From Beta vulgaris subsp. vulgaris (taxonomy: Eukaryota > Streptophyta > Magnoliopsida > Caryophyllales > Amaranthaceae): a DNA stretch of 64,000 bases. How positions within the stretch are numbered: the stretch's first letter is position 1; each line of letters begins with the position of its first letter. The notes under the pieces were generated by a model, which was given only the letters and a program-made list of their open reading frames with translations, had not been told where the DNA came from and did not search any database. Where the stretch lies: NCBI RefSeq assembly GCF_026745355.1, contig NC_079204.1, forward strand, positions 53,030,532 through 53,094,531, written 5' to 3'. Of the stretch, positions 12,155 to 24,525 are shown in pieces. A program made the position numbers and the translations under genes.

Positions 12155-12729
12155 TTTTTGTCACATTACCTTGAGCATTTTTCTGATAAAAGATGATAAT
12201 ATTTGTGACTTATGGTTTAATTACAAAATTAATTTGAATTTTTATAAGCAAGATTAAGTTGGCATTGTTCTTGGTTATTAATTTTTTTTTTCAGAAAAAA
12301 ACGCTTTTCTAATTCAACCACCCTTAAATCCTAGCTATTCGACAGTGTGTGTTAGTTTTATTTGGTCATTTTGTATTGTTGTAAGTTTGCTAATTGAGGT
12401 CAAGGGTGAATAGAAACGTATGTTCCACTCAAGCATATATATACAACTAGGGTTAAAGAGCGAAATCAGGCCCAAGGTTAGGGATTTTGGACTCATAACA
12501 CTTACACTCGAGCTTTTCAAACTAAAATATGCAAGTTCAACTTATCTTAAAACCCAATTTGAGATTGAAAAATATCATAAATTTTTTATAGTTAAGCTTT
12601 TGCCACTAATTTTGAGCTTTTCACCAGTACTGGGAACAGTTTTACCATTAGTTTTCATTTATATTCAGTAATGAGTATGTAACATAGCTAAAAACATTAC
12701 ATAAATCTAGCATGTTTTATGAGTCTTTC
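12155..12729. other. Unassigned AT-rich DNA
   Basis: Frames on both strands around 12335-12671 overlap and show no domain or compositional sign of coding. Nothing is supported. Confidence 0.35.
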
Positions 12730-12940
12730 TGTTGAATCCCGGTGATGACCACATGTGAGTGTTCCACATTGAAGAAAGAAGATAGACTAAACCACTTTAT
12801 AAGCTTTGAAGTTACTCCTATCACCAATTGGTTTTAGGATGAAACCTCCTTGGGCTTGTAAGTGGGCTAATATCTCCTCCTCCTTATTAGGTTACCCAGG
12901 TCTATTTCATATGATCTGAAATTTAACATGTTATCAGAGC
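12730..12940 (+). mobile_element. TRIM-type LTR with primer-binding site
   Basis: A short TG...CA block (12730-12928, TGTTGAATCC to AAATTTAACA) is followed directly by TGTTATCAGAGC (12929-12940), one mismatch from the initiator tRNA-Met binding site TGGTATCAGAGC. Internal motifs such as GTGAGTGTTCCACATTGAAG and CACCAATTGGTTTTAGGATG are familiar from plant TRIM/LARD-like LTRs. No coding region or 3' LTR was found, so it is a remnant or a single 5' end. Confidence 0.6.
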
Positions 12941-13037
12941 TCAGGTTGTTGGAATGTTGGACCTTTCATACTAACCATTTGTCTAGCAACTAATAAGGGC
13001 CTCTATTGGATGTTCAATCCCAATAAAAATCATTAAT

Positions 13038-13425
13038 GTGTACCTTTCCGATTGCAAAAACCGGTCCGGATTGGAATTTGGACCGGACCAGAATCTCCGG
13101 TCCGATCCTCCGTCCACAAAATTTCCGATTTCGGGTTTCCGGTCCGGTCCGGTCCAAACCCGAAAAATTTCGGTCCGGACTGTAATTTATATTATTTTAG
13201 TAAAAAAAGTTTATATGTTAAAAAAAGGTAGAAAGTTAAAAAAAATTAAAATTACTATTTATTAATTTAGGATTATAGTTATTAAAAATATTAATTTTTA
13301 ATATATCAAATTTATATATATATTTAAATGAAATAAAAAAGATATTTTTTTAAAAAAATATAGATTCTGGTCCAACCGATCCAAGACCGGACCGGAATTT
13401 TTCCATAGAGTACGACGCCCGGACT
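13038..13425. mobile_element. hAT-like element with CCGGTCCGG repeats
   Basis: GC-rich ends with repeated ACCGGTCCGG/GGACCGGACC words (13060-13180 and 13370-13400) flank a very AT-rich centre (13185-13365). This is the layout of the palindromic-ended hAT elements at 13658, 33365 and 52406, with a different word. Terminal repeats and duplication could not be fixed. Confidence 0.4.
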
Positions 13426-13657
13426 CATATGAACCTGGAAATCAACAGCGCAATAGCACATGGAAACTGGATGTGTCCATCAGGCTAAATGCCACCTAAC
13501 AATAATACTAAAAAAAGCTTAAATACATAACAAATATGACATGCTAAATAAATTAATTAAAAAAATTCAATGAAAAATAAACTAACCAAACAAATTGAGA
13601 TAAGGCGAGTGCGGGCCGTTTTTTGGGGGGTGGTGGGCGCAGCTGCTGTGGCATGTG

Positions 13658-14289
13658 AGTGCCACTTGTGCGGGCTGGGCAGGCCGGACCGTGGGCCGTA
13701 GTGGGCTGGGTTGAGATTTCATGGCCCAGAACAGGACCATGAAATTCATGGGTTGGGCGGGCTGGTCCTCGTGCTGACAAATCTTGGCCCACACCGGTTT
13801 GTTACCGATTTTTACGGTTCGTGGGTCTGGTGGGCTGGACAGGGCTGACAGGCCGGCATAAGATTTTTTTTCAAAATTATTTAATCATTGAAATTATTCA
13901 TTATTGTTACATAAAATCTATAAAATTAATTAAAAATATATACAAATATTGATATTAATGAATAATTTCATTATTTTTAAATTTGATTGAATTATAATAT
14001 ATGTAATTTGATTAAAATATATACGATTTGATTAAAATATACACAATTTGGTACAATATCTACTTGGATTGTGCTGGTCTGGTTCATAGGTCAGGTTGGA
14101 TCGATTTCATGGTCCGGGCTGGGCGGTTTTAGTAGTGGGCTTTAGTGGGTTAGTTGGGCTGAAAAAATCTGGCCCACAGTCCACCCACCATTTTCACGGA
14201 TCGAGCTGGGCTGGACCGGGCTTTTTGCTAGCCCAGCCCACACGACCCACAAGGTGGGCTGGATTGGCCCGCACTATTGGCCATCTCTA
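13658..14289. mobile_element. hAT non-autonomous element, GGGCTGG family (copy 1)
   Basis: The right end GGCCATCTCTA and the decayed left end AGTGCCACTTGTGCGGGC correspond to the termini of the better preserved copy at 52406-53065, which lies in the opposite orientation. Flanks GGCATGTG (13650-13657) and GGTATGAG (14290-14297) match at 6 of 8 positions, as expected for an old hAT duplication. Subterminal blocks repeat GGGCTGG and its complement; the centre is AT-rich. Frames through the GC-rich ends (Pro/Gly-rich) are not genes. Confidence 0.72.
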
Positions 14290-14297
14290 GGTATGAG

Positions 14298-14884
14298 TGA
14301 CAGGTGGGTGAAAATGGACAGCGACCGAGGACGGTTAGCGACGATAGCTTGTCGACGAGTAAATTGCAAGAGAGAGGGAGAAAAATTATTAAGAGATTGA
14401 AAGGTATGAAATGAGAAATGGGAAACCCTAGTTCAAATTTGGGGATTTACAGTAAACTGCTACTGCGAGTAGCGGTCTCCTTTGATGAATTGCTATGCTC
14501 AGTAGCGGTTTATATTAGTCGAGTATGGTGGCTTAGATGTGCAAGGGGGCCCCTTGTATAAACCGCTTTTGTGAGTACCATTCAAGTTTGTGTAACCGCA
14601 ACTTCACTTAACGATTTACTTTTTCCTTAACCACTATTCAAATTTGCGGCTTATTAAGGTAAGCTGCTATTCTTTGTAGTGGTTTTACTTAAGTACAATA
14701 AAAGAATAACTTTCTCGTTTGCTGTCCTACGTGTACGGTGTCCATGTAATTAATTTGAATTTTGACGCATAGGAGTAATTAAAACTCCCTTTGACATTAA
14801 CTAGGGAATTTGTTTTTGTACATTTCCTTATCCAGTTGTCCCATTGCATTGCTCATATATCCTACTTGGGAAAGAGACTACCTA
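14298..14884. repeat. AGTAGCGGTT-type repeat cluster
   Basis: Variants of AGTAGCGGTT and AACCGCTACT occur in both orientations between about 14455 and 14690. The same words recur at 32720-32840 and 34215-34335. Clustered short inverted motifs of this kind form the subterminal regions of CACTA elements, so this is probably one end of such an element, but no CACTA terminus was found. Confidence 0.4.
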
Positions 14885-15646
14885 GGGTCTGTTTGGCGAA
14901 ACTAGCGGTTCTAGTAGTTATTAATTGTTGCAGTAACTTTAGCTATTGGGGGTAGCGACTAGCTGTCTATTAGTAGCTGTTAGCGATTGGCGTTTAAAGT
15001 AGTTGTTCAATTATAGTGTTTAGCAAAAGTAGTTGTTGAAATTGTAAAAGACAATATGACATTTATATAAATATGTAATGAAGTACAACAATTTCATTAG
15101 TTAGTTCAATAGTTAAAACCAATATTTATTTTTAAAAGAATTTACACATAAAAAGGAGCATACAGATTTTTAACTACTCAAAGAAATGTATAAATTTAAG
15201 AAATACTCAACCCTCAAAAAAATTATATTACCTACTTTAACTAAAAATGCTTGTGAAATTGAGAGTATAATATATTGGGAGATATTAGCTATATATTCTC
15301 TTTAAAATAGATATTTAAATCATATCCATGTTATTGTAAAGGAAGAACAACGAATTGCCATAAAATAAAGCAATTAATTATATACTAAAAAAGAAAAAAG
15401 AAATTAAAAACATTGTTAATGATTTTACCTTATGCTATTATATAGTGTTTATTCGCTACAGGTCGTTATCTATATATATCAAATGTTACTTGTTGTAATA
15501 TTCTACAACCACTATTTATAATCAAATCCAACTGCTACCGGCTACTACAACCAATACCTTATCGAACACTCATAATTTTTCTAAATAGTTTTTGACGTAG
15601 TCCAACCGCTACCCACTACCTAAAACGCTAGTGCCAAAACAGAGCC
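14885..15646. mobile_element. PIF/Harbinger-like MITE (about 760 bp)
   Basis: The left end GGGTCTGTTTGGCGAAACTA mirrors the right end CTAGTGCCAAAACAGAGCC with a few mismatches, and further inverted similarity (TAGTAGTT / ACTACC) runs inward. The right end is followed by TTA (15647-15649); the left is preceded by CTA, a likely mutated copy. There is no transposase. Confidence 0.6.
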
Positions 15647-15673
15647 TTAATGTTTGAAGATGGATGACGTCTT

Positions 15674-15834
15674 TGTAAGATTAAGCAAATACTCCCTTAG
15701 GAGACTCAATATTGTCATTTGCAATATATACCTAGAGTACATAGAATCCTACTTTCCATAAGTATATAAACTACATAAATACATAATGCTCAAGAAGAAC
15801 ACTAAATATATTTACATATATTTACTCTAATACA
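15674..15834 (-). mobile_element. 3' LTR of the minus-strand copia element
   Basis: Read on the minus strand it runs TGTATTAGAG...CTTACA (161 bp) and is preceded by the purine-rich tract GTGGGGG. It directly follows the decayed C-terminus of the minus-strand polyprotein, so it is the 3' LTR. No matching 5' LTR was found near 24.5 kb. Confidence 0.7.
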
Positions 15835-16628
15835 CCCCCACAGTGGGAGCATGAGGTGGACGAATGCTCAAATTGGAACGAAAATTAGTAAACAAGGGTT
15901 GAGGAAGACCCTTGGTGAAGATATCTACAAACTGAGAAGAAGAAGAAGAAGAAGAAGGCACATGGAGTACACGGATATGGCCAAGAGCAACCTTCTAACG
16001 AACAAATTAAAGTGAATGTCCATCTTCACATGCTTAGTGCGTTGAAGTTGTACGGGGTTATGAGACATTTAAACAACACTAATATTATTACAATTGACCA
16101 TTGTAGCTCGCTTCATAGGACAATGAAGCTCAAGTAAGAGATTACGAATCGATGTCGTCTCAGTAACAATATGAGCCACCTTTTAGAACGAGACAAAGTA
16201 GCTTGCGGTTTTGAGGACCACGAAATAAGATTATTACCAAGAAACACACAGTAACCAGAGGTAGAACACCGGGTATCAGGGGACCCGCCCCTGTCAGCAT
16301 CAGTGTAGGAGACAAGACCAATATCAGGGGCCGAGGGCAAGTGTATTCCATAGTCGAGAGTGCCCTTAAGATATCGAAGGATACGCTTAAGGGAATGAAA
16401 ATGAGGATTGTGCGGCACATGCATAAATAAACACACCTGTTGAACTGCATAAGAAATATCCGGGCGAGTTAATGTAAGATATTGAAGAGCACCCGTAAGA
16501 TGACGATAAAGAGTAGGATCAGCAAGTGGCTTCCCAGTTGAAGCATTAAGCTTAGACTTAGTATCAACAGGAGTAGCAGCAGACTTGCAAGAACACATAT
16601 CAGCACGAGCAAGAATCTCTATAGCATA

Positions 16629-19215
16629 CACTAGGGGGAAAAACGGAAGGGCTGCGGTGCAAGGGCTGCGTTTTTCTAAAAACGCAGCCCTTAATAGTGA
16701 ATGGTTGCGCTTTTTAAAAAAACGCAGACCTTTATGGGCTTTTTTTTAACAATGATTTTAATCTAAAAGAAATTGCAAGGCTTTAGGGTTTGTTATTAGA
16801 GATTGGTCTCTCTCCTCTCTCCTCATTTTTCGCCTCTCTTCTCATTTCACGCCTCTCTCCTCTCTCCTCTCTCTCCTCTCATCTTCTTCCGTCAACCCCA
16901 CACTGTTTTCCCGCACCACCAACAACATCACACCATCGACAGCGTACGATGTCAACCCCCACAGTTTTTCACGCACCACCAACAACACCACACCATCGAC
17001 AGCGAATCATCAACTAACAAACGCAGCGAAATCACTCACAGGGCCTTGCGCATCATTTTGTTCATTCAGATCTATATTTTTGTTTTGATTAATGTTCATG
17101 TATTGTATTTTCATTTTTGTTCCTTTTTTTTTTTTAATTTTCGTTCTTTTTTTTTCCATTTTCGTTCATTCAGATCTATAATTTCTATATTTTTGTTTTG
17201 ATTAATGTTCATGTATTTTTAGATCTATAATTTTTTCTCTTCTGTATTTTCGTTTTTGTTCCTTTTTTTAATTTTCGTTCTTTTTTCTTCATTTTCGTTC
17301 CCTTTTTTATTTTCGTTCATTTTTGGGAATAATAGATGTACATTTTTGGGCCTGGGTACGCGCAATTTCATTTTTGTTCGTCCGCTTTGCTTTCGTTCAT
17401 TTTTATTTGGTGAAAGATGATAGATGTATAAATAATTGTACTCTTAAAGGTGAAAATTACATTGTTTTTCCTCTCTTTGTTTTGTTTTAGAATGCTGATA
17501 AGTCGTTTTTATATATAATTTTTAGATGCATTTAGGTTGCATTTTAGAGCATTTAGTTTCATATTTATTAGGTTCATTATTGCATTATATTCTTAAGTTA
17601 TGATTTTCTATTCCTATTCGGCAAGTTTTCTTGTTTTTGATGAATTTCAGGCATTGAAGACTTATTTGGAGTATGATTAGCTAAACTTGAGGATTAGGAG
17701 CACTTGGAAAGGAGTTACAATGCATAAGGATTGTATGGATATGTCATAGTACGAGTTTGAGCAAAAACGAAGCGGAAAAATCATTAGAAGAAATGTGAAA
17801 AAGAGTCACGTTTACTCTTCTGATTATAACTTTTGATGTGATTCTTAGAATCGAGTAATTCCATCAGATTTGGAAACTAGAATTGAAGATCTTTCCAACG
17901 ATAGGTGGCACGCCCCGAGGAGACTTCTAGTCAAGGAGTTATGCCTTTCAGAAGATTGCACTGTTTCTGCTGGAATCTGCCACGCGTACGCGCGGATCAC
18001 TAATCCGCCTATTAATGATATATTTGAGACTTTCCTTATCTTGTAAATTACTTTCCAAGTCATATTAGGTTATTGAATATTTATTTAGATTAGGTTTTCA
18101 TTCTTTCTCTCTCCTCCTCCCTCTCACGTTATTTTCTTAGGTTTTAGGTTTTAGTTCTCTCTCCTCTCTCTCTCTAGTTTTTAGTATAAACCCTAGTTTT
18201 TATTCTTCTTCATTAATTCATGAGTTCTATTAGTTTCTTTCATTGATTTTTTTAATTATGTTTTCTTTTATAGTTTTAGATTTCATTATTTATTCATGAT
18301 AGAGTAGTTTCTTTTATCTATGGTTAAGTTAACCCTAGTATGATTTAATTCATGATTGTTTCTTTAAATTCTCATATTAATTGTTAATTGTTCTTGCTTA
18401 ATTGATTGTGCATATTCCAATACTAGATTAGGGATAACTAGTATTGTTATGATTCCATTGTCTTGATCACAACGGGAGTTGGATTTTGACGGATTTGAGT
18501 ATTTCAATTAAGGCATGAAGTTCTCCACGGGAGTAGGTAGAATGGATTGTTAGGAAGTTAAAATGTCGTGTTTAATGTCTTTAATTTGCATGATTCCACG
18601 GGAGTAGGCTTGAATGCATATTAGAGAAGCTATAGATACTCGGGAGAGGTTTGTGGTACTTTATAGGGTGACTTTTCCTTGTGAACATTTAATTTATTAG
18701 TTTGGGGTAGAAATTATTTTGTATTATTTCGTGCTAGTGGGGATACTTAACTATAGAGTCTTTTATTTATATATTGATTAGTATAGTTTAATTTCACCAT
18801 TATTCTTGATATTAATCTCCTTTAGTCTTACCATTATTTAAGAGCTAATCATAGAACAACTTTCTCTCTGTGGGATCGACCCTGACTTACCCTGCTACAT
18901 AGTTAGGAGGTTAGTTAGGAATTTACTTTTGTTAGGTGCGCGACACGCCTATCAAATGCAAAACGCAGTTTGTAGAATTTATTTTGGATTGAACAAGAGA
19001 AGGTGGAAAAAATGTCAATTTTTTTTATTATTATTTTATGGGTCGAAAGGGCTGTGTTTTTGGGCCTAAAACGCAGCCCTTCATTGTGAAGGGCTGCGAT
19101 TTAAAAACGCAACCCTTCACTTTTAGTGAAGTGCTGCTATGGAAAGGGCTGCTGTCAGAATACGCAGCCCTAAGGGCTGTTTTTAGCGCAGCCCTTCCTT
19201 ATTTTTCCACTAGTG
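16629..19215. mobile_element. Non-autonomous CACTA element (GGGCTGCG family)
   Basis: Termini read CACTAGGGGGAAAAACGG and, inverted, CACTAGTGGAAAAATAAGG, flanked by a perfect 3-bp duplication ATA (16626-16628, 19216-19218). Both subterminal zones carry many copies of AGGGCTGCG or its complement, the presumed binding sites of a trans-acting transposase. There is no transposase gene. A CT-rich leader-like segment (16800-17000) may be left from a deleted gene. A Ty3-type solo LTR occupies 17496-18954, leaving about 1.1 kb of original element. It inserted in the copia RT region. Confidence 0.9.
17496..18954 (+). mobile_element. Solo LTR of a Ty3-type (Tat/Athila/Ogre-like) retrotransposon
   Basis: A 1459-bp block begins TGATAAGTCG and ends GACACGCCTATCA, with TGATA/TATCA terminal inversion, flanked by the perfect 5-bp duplication AATGC (17491-17495, 18955-18959). 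The end segment CTCTGTGGGATCGACCCTGA is characteristic, from memory, of Tat/Athila-lineage LTRs. With no internal region present it is a solo LTR left by LTR-LTR recombination. A CpG-rich palindromic patch (CCACGCGTACGCGCGGATC) lies near 17980-18000. Orientation follows the TG...CA reading with this end segment at the 3' side. Confidence 0.9.
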
Positions 19216-20937
19216 ATATTTGCGCTAGCACATGAACATGCTATCCTTGGTATGAGAGACAGAAATACCAAGGAAATAGGATAAAGGCCCAAGATCCTTC
19301 ATCGCAAACTCATAACTAAGAAGAGAAATGACATAAGTCTTGAGATCATCAGATGAATAAGTGAGAATAACGTTATCAACATAAAGGAGAAGATAAGCAA
19401 TATCTGACCCTCGTCTGAAAATAAACAGAGATGTATCACATTTGCTATTCTGAAAACCTAAAGAGAGAATGTAAGTCGCAAATCGCTGATACCGATAACA
19501 GGGAGCCTGTTTGAGACCATAAAGAAACTTCTGAAGAAGACACAAATGCTTAGGCTTGTCAGGATGAACAAAACCGAGAGGCTGATGCATGTAATTTGTC
19601 TTCTGGAGATCACCATGAAGAAAAGCATTTTTCACATCCAGCCGATGAATAGATAAGTGCCTAGAAACGGCCAAGCTCAACACAGTACAGATCGTAATAG
19701 GGCGCACCACCGGACTAAAAGTCTCGCCACAATCCACCCCAACCTCTTGACTCTTACCATTAGCCACCAAATGGGACTTATATCGTTCAAAAGTACCATA
19801 AGGTTTTTCCTTGTGAGTAAACACCCAGAGGCAACAAACAATATTAGCATCCGCAGGGTGCGGAACCAAATCCCAAGTATGAGTGTCAGTCATAGCATGA
19901 TATTCATCCCACATGGTGTTATACCAAGTAGGGTCATCAATGACACTTAAATGAGAACGAGAAATAGGATAAATATGAAAAGGAGAGGAAGTAGCTAGAG
20001 CAAGGCTAGCATATTTAAAATTTGGCTTGAAAATGCCAGATTGGAAACGAGTAAGCATAGTATGGACTGGCTGGGTAGGCTGGATAATATGCAAGGAAGA
20101 AAAGGAATAAGAAGTTGGGATGGGGTCTGCGGCAGAGGGCCCAGATGCATGACCTGGAGGAGGAGAAGTAGGACGCGGATTCAGAGAAGAGAAGAGAGTG
20201 TTGGCCTTTTGGGCTTGTGCCATAAAGGTCAAGGTCTCCAGGAAGACCAACGTAGGCATCCGGATGAAGAGTAGAAGAGGGATTATGATGTGGGCGAGGA
20301 GTTTTTGGGCTAAGAGAAGAAGAAGACACAAAAGGAGTTGAGGTCCGAATTAAAGGAGGAGTAGAATTGGACTCAAAACCTGTGTGTAAGAGCTCATAAT
20401 CCGAAACTTTAGGAGAATAGTGAATTCATCGAAAACAACATGTCTTGAAATAAGCACTTTATGCGTCTCAAGATTTAGACACCGATAACCACGATAAGAA
20501 GAAGAGCAACCAAGGAAAATGCATGGAGTTGAACGATGACTCATTTTATGGGGAGAACTAGAGGAGAGTTTAGGATAAAAAAGTCAACCAAAGGTACAAA
20601 TATGATCACACGGAGGTGGTTTGTTAAAGAGAATGTGCACGGGAGTAAGGTTATCTAGAAGACGAGTAGGTCGAATATTGAGTAAATAGGTCGCCATATG
20701 CAAATACTCAACCCAATAAGAAGGAGGAAGAGAAGCATTAAATAAAAGATAACGACAAATATTATTGATAGTCCTAATCATATGCTCGGCTTTGCCATTT
20801 TGGGAGATCTATTAGGACACGAAGGTCGCCATATTATGCCATGGGTGAGGGAGAAAGAATTAAAAGAGTGGTTTCATATTCACGACCATTATCACATTGT
20901 AATGCTTTAATAGGAAGCCCAAATTGGGTCTTAACAT

Positions 20938-22022
20938 CAGTGGCGTATCCAGGATTCCAACCCTATGGGTTCGGAGCCGGTAAAAAAAAATACATTCATT
21001 CAATCAGATGATTTTTGTGACTTGTTTCCCGCACGATCCTATGGGTTCTTGTATGGGTTCTTGTATTGGGTTCTTATATTGGGTTTAGAGGTTCTCTTGA
21101 ACTAGGAGAAGAACAAGCGCATGATTTTTGTGACTTGTTTCCCGCACGATCTTTCCAAAAAAATTCTAAACCCTTCATAGTCACAATACAATCTACACAA
21201 TAACACAAGCAAGAAATTTCCACTCCATGACTCTAGACACTACAAAGTTCAATCACATTAATCATTCATTTATCCACAATCCACAATCCACATTCATTCA
21301 TTGAAAATTTATTCAACATTCACGAATCACAATCCAAACTCCAAAGTCCACAATCCACATTCATTCATTCAACATTTAAATCTTAAATTCATAAAGCAAC
21401 AAATTCATTCTATATATGAGTAAAAGACTAAACACTAAAATATGAAATAGACAAATACATATTTCTAATTTTTAATCATCTAATGTGTAAAAGACTAAAA
21501 TATGAAATAGTAAAATTCATATTTAAAATTGAAGAATTGGGTTTGGGCTTTACCTTTCGGCTTTCAAACGGCCGGAAAAGTTGTTGCCGCCTGCCTTCTG
21601 GTTCGCCGTCGGCCGTCGCGGTGGGGAAGAAGGTCTCACGCCGTCACGGTGGCCTATGGCCGTCGCAGCGTCGCTAGCTTTGGCTCGTTGCTAGGGAGTT
21701 AGTAGTTAGGGTTTTGGTTTGGGAGAAAACCGAAAAATGTTGGCTGGGTTGTGGGGGGGAAAAGAAATGAGAAGGTTAAAAAAAAAAACAGGTTTATGAG
21801 GTTTCGAACCCTAGACCTTCTTGTCCCGCGGCCCGCGCACATGTGTAGAGATACAAAACCACTGGGACACATGCTTGTTTAATGTTTTATTCTGCATACA
21901 TATAGTATATATCTGATATTTAAAATATTTTTAATTTTTTTTAAAAAAAAAACCGGGCAATTTTTTTCCAAAAATCACTGGGTTCACCTGAACCCAGTGA
22001 ACCCATAGTAAATCCGCCCCTG
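20938..22022. mobile_element. hAT non-autonomous element (CAGTGGCG ends), copy 1
   Basis: Starts CAGTGGCGTATCCAGG and ends AAATCCGCCCCTG, and is flanked by a perfect 8-bp duplication CTTAACAT (20930-20937, 22023-22030). It is 1085 bp long without a transposase. Just inside the ends, CCCTATGGGTTCGG and GTTCACCTGAACCCAGTGAACCC are partly palindromic. A 30-bp direct repeat (GATTTTTGTGACTTGTTTCC...) occurs at about 21008 and 21122. It disrupts the integrase region of the minus-strand copia. Confidence 0.92.
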
Positions 22023-23398
22023 CTTAACATAAGCATGGAAGCACACAAAAGTAGAAAACACATACGGTTTATTTTTGAGAGGAAACACCCATAAATAATG
22101 AGAATATTCATCAAGAAAAAGTAAATAAAAAAACGAAAACATGTATGACTATTAAGAGGATAGGTATATAAATCGGTATGAATAGTATCAAAAGGAGCAT
22201 AAGTCTTAGTCAATGAAACTGAAAAAGGAAGAGGACAATGTTTTCCAAATTGACAACCATGACAAACAGAGAGATTTTTAGTATTATTACATTGAATAAA
22301 ATTATTATTCTTAAGAAAACTAAGAACTTGGTCTCTAGAATGTCCCACCGATTGTGCCAAACATCAGAAAAAGAGCAGCAAAGGCAGAAGGAGATGAGGA
22401 TGAAGGAGTAGAGGACACGGGATAAAGATTTCCCACACTATTGCACCTGGTCAAAATGGTCCCCGTCTGTAGGTCCTTCACATAAAAACAAAATGGGTCG
22501 AATTCAACATAGACACAATTATCAATAGTGAATTGGTGAGCAGAGATGAGATTTTTAATAATTTGAGGGGCATAAAAAATATTTTTGAGAGTGAGGGGAG
22601 GAGTGGAATTATGAAGGAAACAAGTGCTTGACCCCTTAACCGGTATTTTATTACCATCACCAACAAAAATGTGAGAATTAAATGCACGCCAATTGACAAA
22701 TAAAAGGAGTAATACTTGAATTGTTCATAAGGTGAGACGTTGCCCCAATATCCATGTACCAACTGGAATCTGGTGGTTGAAGAGATAAAGTGTTAAAAAA
22801 GGTTGGCAGTTCCATGGGATGGTAGCTGCCAGGAACGAGAAAGGCTTGCTGCTAGTCCGGTTGAGCCGTTTGGGCAACACATGGGGAAGCTCCCAAAAGT
22901 CCCTGTTGTGGACTTAACGCAGATCTCCACTATTCAATCCTTGTGATGGATAAGGACAAGGTGGGAAGTACATATGAGGGGCCCAAGGACCAACCCATGG
23001 ACTATACAAAGAAGGACCTTGAGAGGAAGAATTGGCACGCCCCTATTGAGCATTTTGATTTCCAGAATTATGATTCCCCTTATTCTTACTTTTGTGCTTG
23101 TTGTTTCCATACTGTTTGTCGTACCCCTGCCAGTGTCCACTTGAACCACCTTGTGCCGGCTGAGATGGTGGCGGAGGAGAAGTAACACTAGTAAATAAAA
23201 AACAGTATCAGAAGATGACGAATGCGGCTATGATTTCTCGCGACTAACCATGTCTGATTCAAGCATAGAGCAGGCTTTTATCAAAACTAGGAAGGGGAGT
23301 AGATTGTTGTATAAGTGTAGATACATACAGTAATCATTAGTTAATTTTCCAACCAACTGTAGAACAAGACGTTCCTCGAAAATAGGATGGTCTAGCAG

Positions 23399-24480
23399 CA
23401 GTGGCGGATTTACCTCATACCACGCTGGTGCACGTGCACCAGCAATAAGAAAAAAAAAATTAAAGAAAATTCAAAAAAATCACGCACGCGGACGCTGTCA
23501 CAAACGTTTTCTTTTCTCTCACTCACAAATTCACAATAGCAGACTTCTTTCTCTCTCATAAAACCTCAAACGTTTTCGTTGGTGGCTTGACTGGTTTCGT
23601 CCGGCGACCTCACCGGCGGCGCCTTCGTGGTGGCTTCGTCACTGCTGGTGGCTTCGTCCTTCGTGGGAGATTCGTGGATTCATTGGTGGGTGTCCCGCGT
23701 CTGGGCGATTCGTGGCTTCAAGTACGTGGTCGGAAACTCGGAATTCGTGGCTTCAAGTGGTCGGAAATCGGATTCCTTGGTGGACGACAGTGGCCGGATT
23801 TCTTGTTTCACTCTAGGTACATCTTAATCTACTCAATTTGCTTGATTTCTTGTTTTACTTTATAGATTAGGGTTTATCAATTTCATGAGAATTGAAAAAT
23901 AAATTGCAATTTCAGTTGTTATAGGTGTTTATATATCAGATTATGTAATGTAGAATTGTTATAAATGTTGATTTTGTTGTTGTATTTTGATTTGTGTGTT
24001 ATAGGTGTTTGATTATTGAAATTACATTATATTTAAATTGAGTGTTATCACTTTATTGTTGATTTTGTTGATGATAGTTTATGGCTTATGAGTTATGACA
24101 AATTGACATATGTTTCATTTGGTGAGATACATCAAATTTAGTTCAATTGTTACTTGATTTTTAGATTTGATTACTTATTTAGAGAATGATTTGTTTTTGA
24201 ATGTTAGCATGAATGATATTGTAAATCGATATCAAAACATGAAAACTCGTCGTGAGCAATTGTAATCATTTTTACTAGTATTTGGTTGTATTTTGTAGTA
24301 TAATTTGGATATTTGGTTTTTCTAGTACTATTTGGTTGTATTTTGTATAATTATTGTTATATATTTATTTTCTTTTCGATTGAAATTTAGTTTGGAGTAT
24401 TTTTTATTAAAAATTATTTTGATTTAGTGAACGGTAATTAATGGTGAACCACCATTAAAAAATTCCTGGATCCGCCACTG
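23399..24480. mobile_element. hAT non-autonomous element (CAGTGGCG ends), copy 2
   Basis: Starts CAGTGGCGGATTTACC and ends CCTGGATCCGCCACTG, flanked by TCTAGCAG (23391-23398) and TCCAGCAG (24481-24488), matching at 7 of 8 positions. It is 1082 bp long. A GC-rich stretch at 23580-23820, open in two frames with Gly/Arg-rich products, precedes AT-rich DNA and a TAG|GTAC-like donor, so it may be the first exon or leader of a lost transposase gene. It disrupts the gag region of the copia element. Confidence 0.88.
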
Positions 24481-24525
24481 TCCAGCAGCAAGTTGAGTAG
24501 AGAGACTTTTGAGAGCCTAACAATA

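Larger units (their letters stand above)
15850..24515 (-). pseudogene. Decayed Ty1/copia gag-pol, minus strand, interrupted by three transposons
   Basis: On the minus strand, in order: gag C-terminal half (24489-24515 and 22930-23390; FEERLVLQLVGKL, then a Gln/Ser/Asn-rich tail); protease/pre-integrase zone (22380-22930); GAG-pre-integrase zinc region (CHGCQFGKH) and start of integrase (22023-22360); integrase C-terminal part (20345-20800, PPSYWVEYLHMATYLLNIRP); reverse transcriptase (19216-20331, RLDVKNAFLHGDL); and RT end plus RNase H (15850-16628, LTRPDISYAVQQV). The catalytic YVDD box reads YVDN, so the enzyme is dead, and many stops and frameshifts are present. Insertions at 16629-19215, 20938-22022 and 23399-24480 split it. 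The gag N-terminus and 5' LTR are missing. Confidence 0.85.

Noticed and set aside
23587..23865. Gly/Arg-rich ORF in the second hAT element
   Set aside because: Two frames are open at once and no hAT transposase motif is present; at most a leader remnant.
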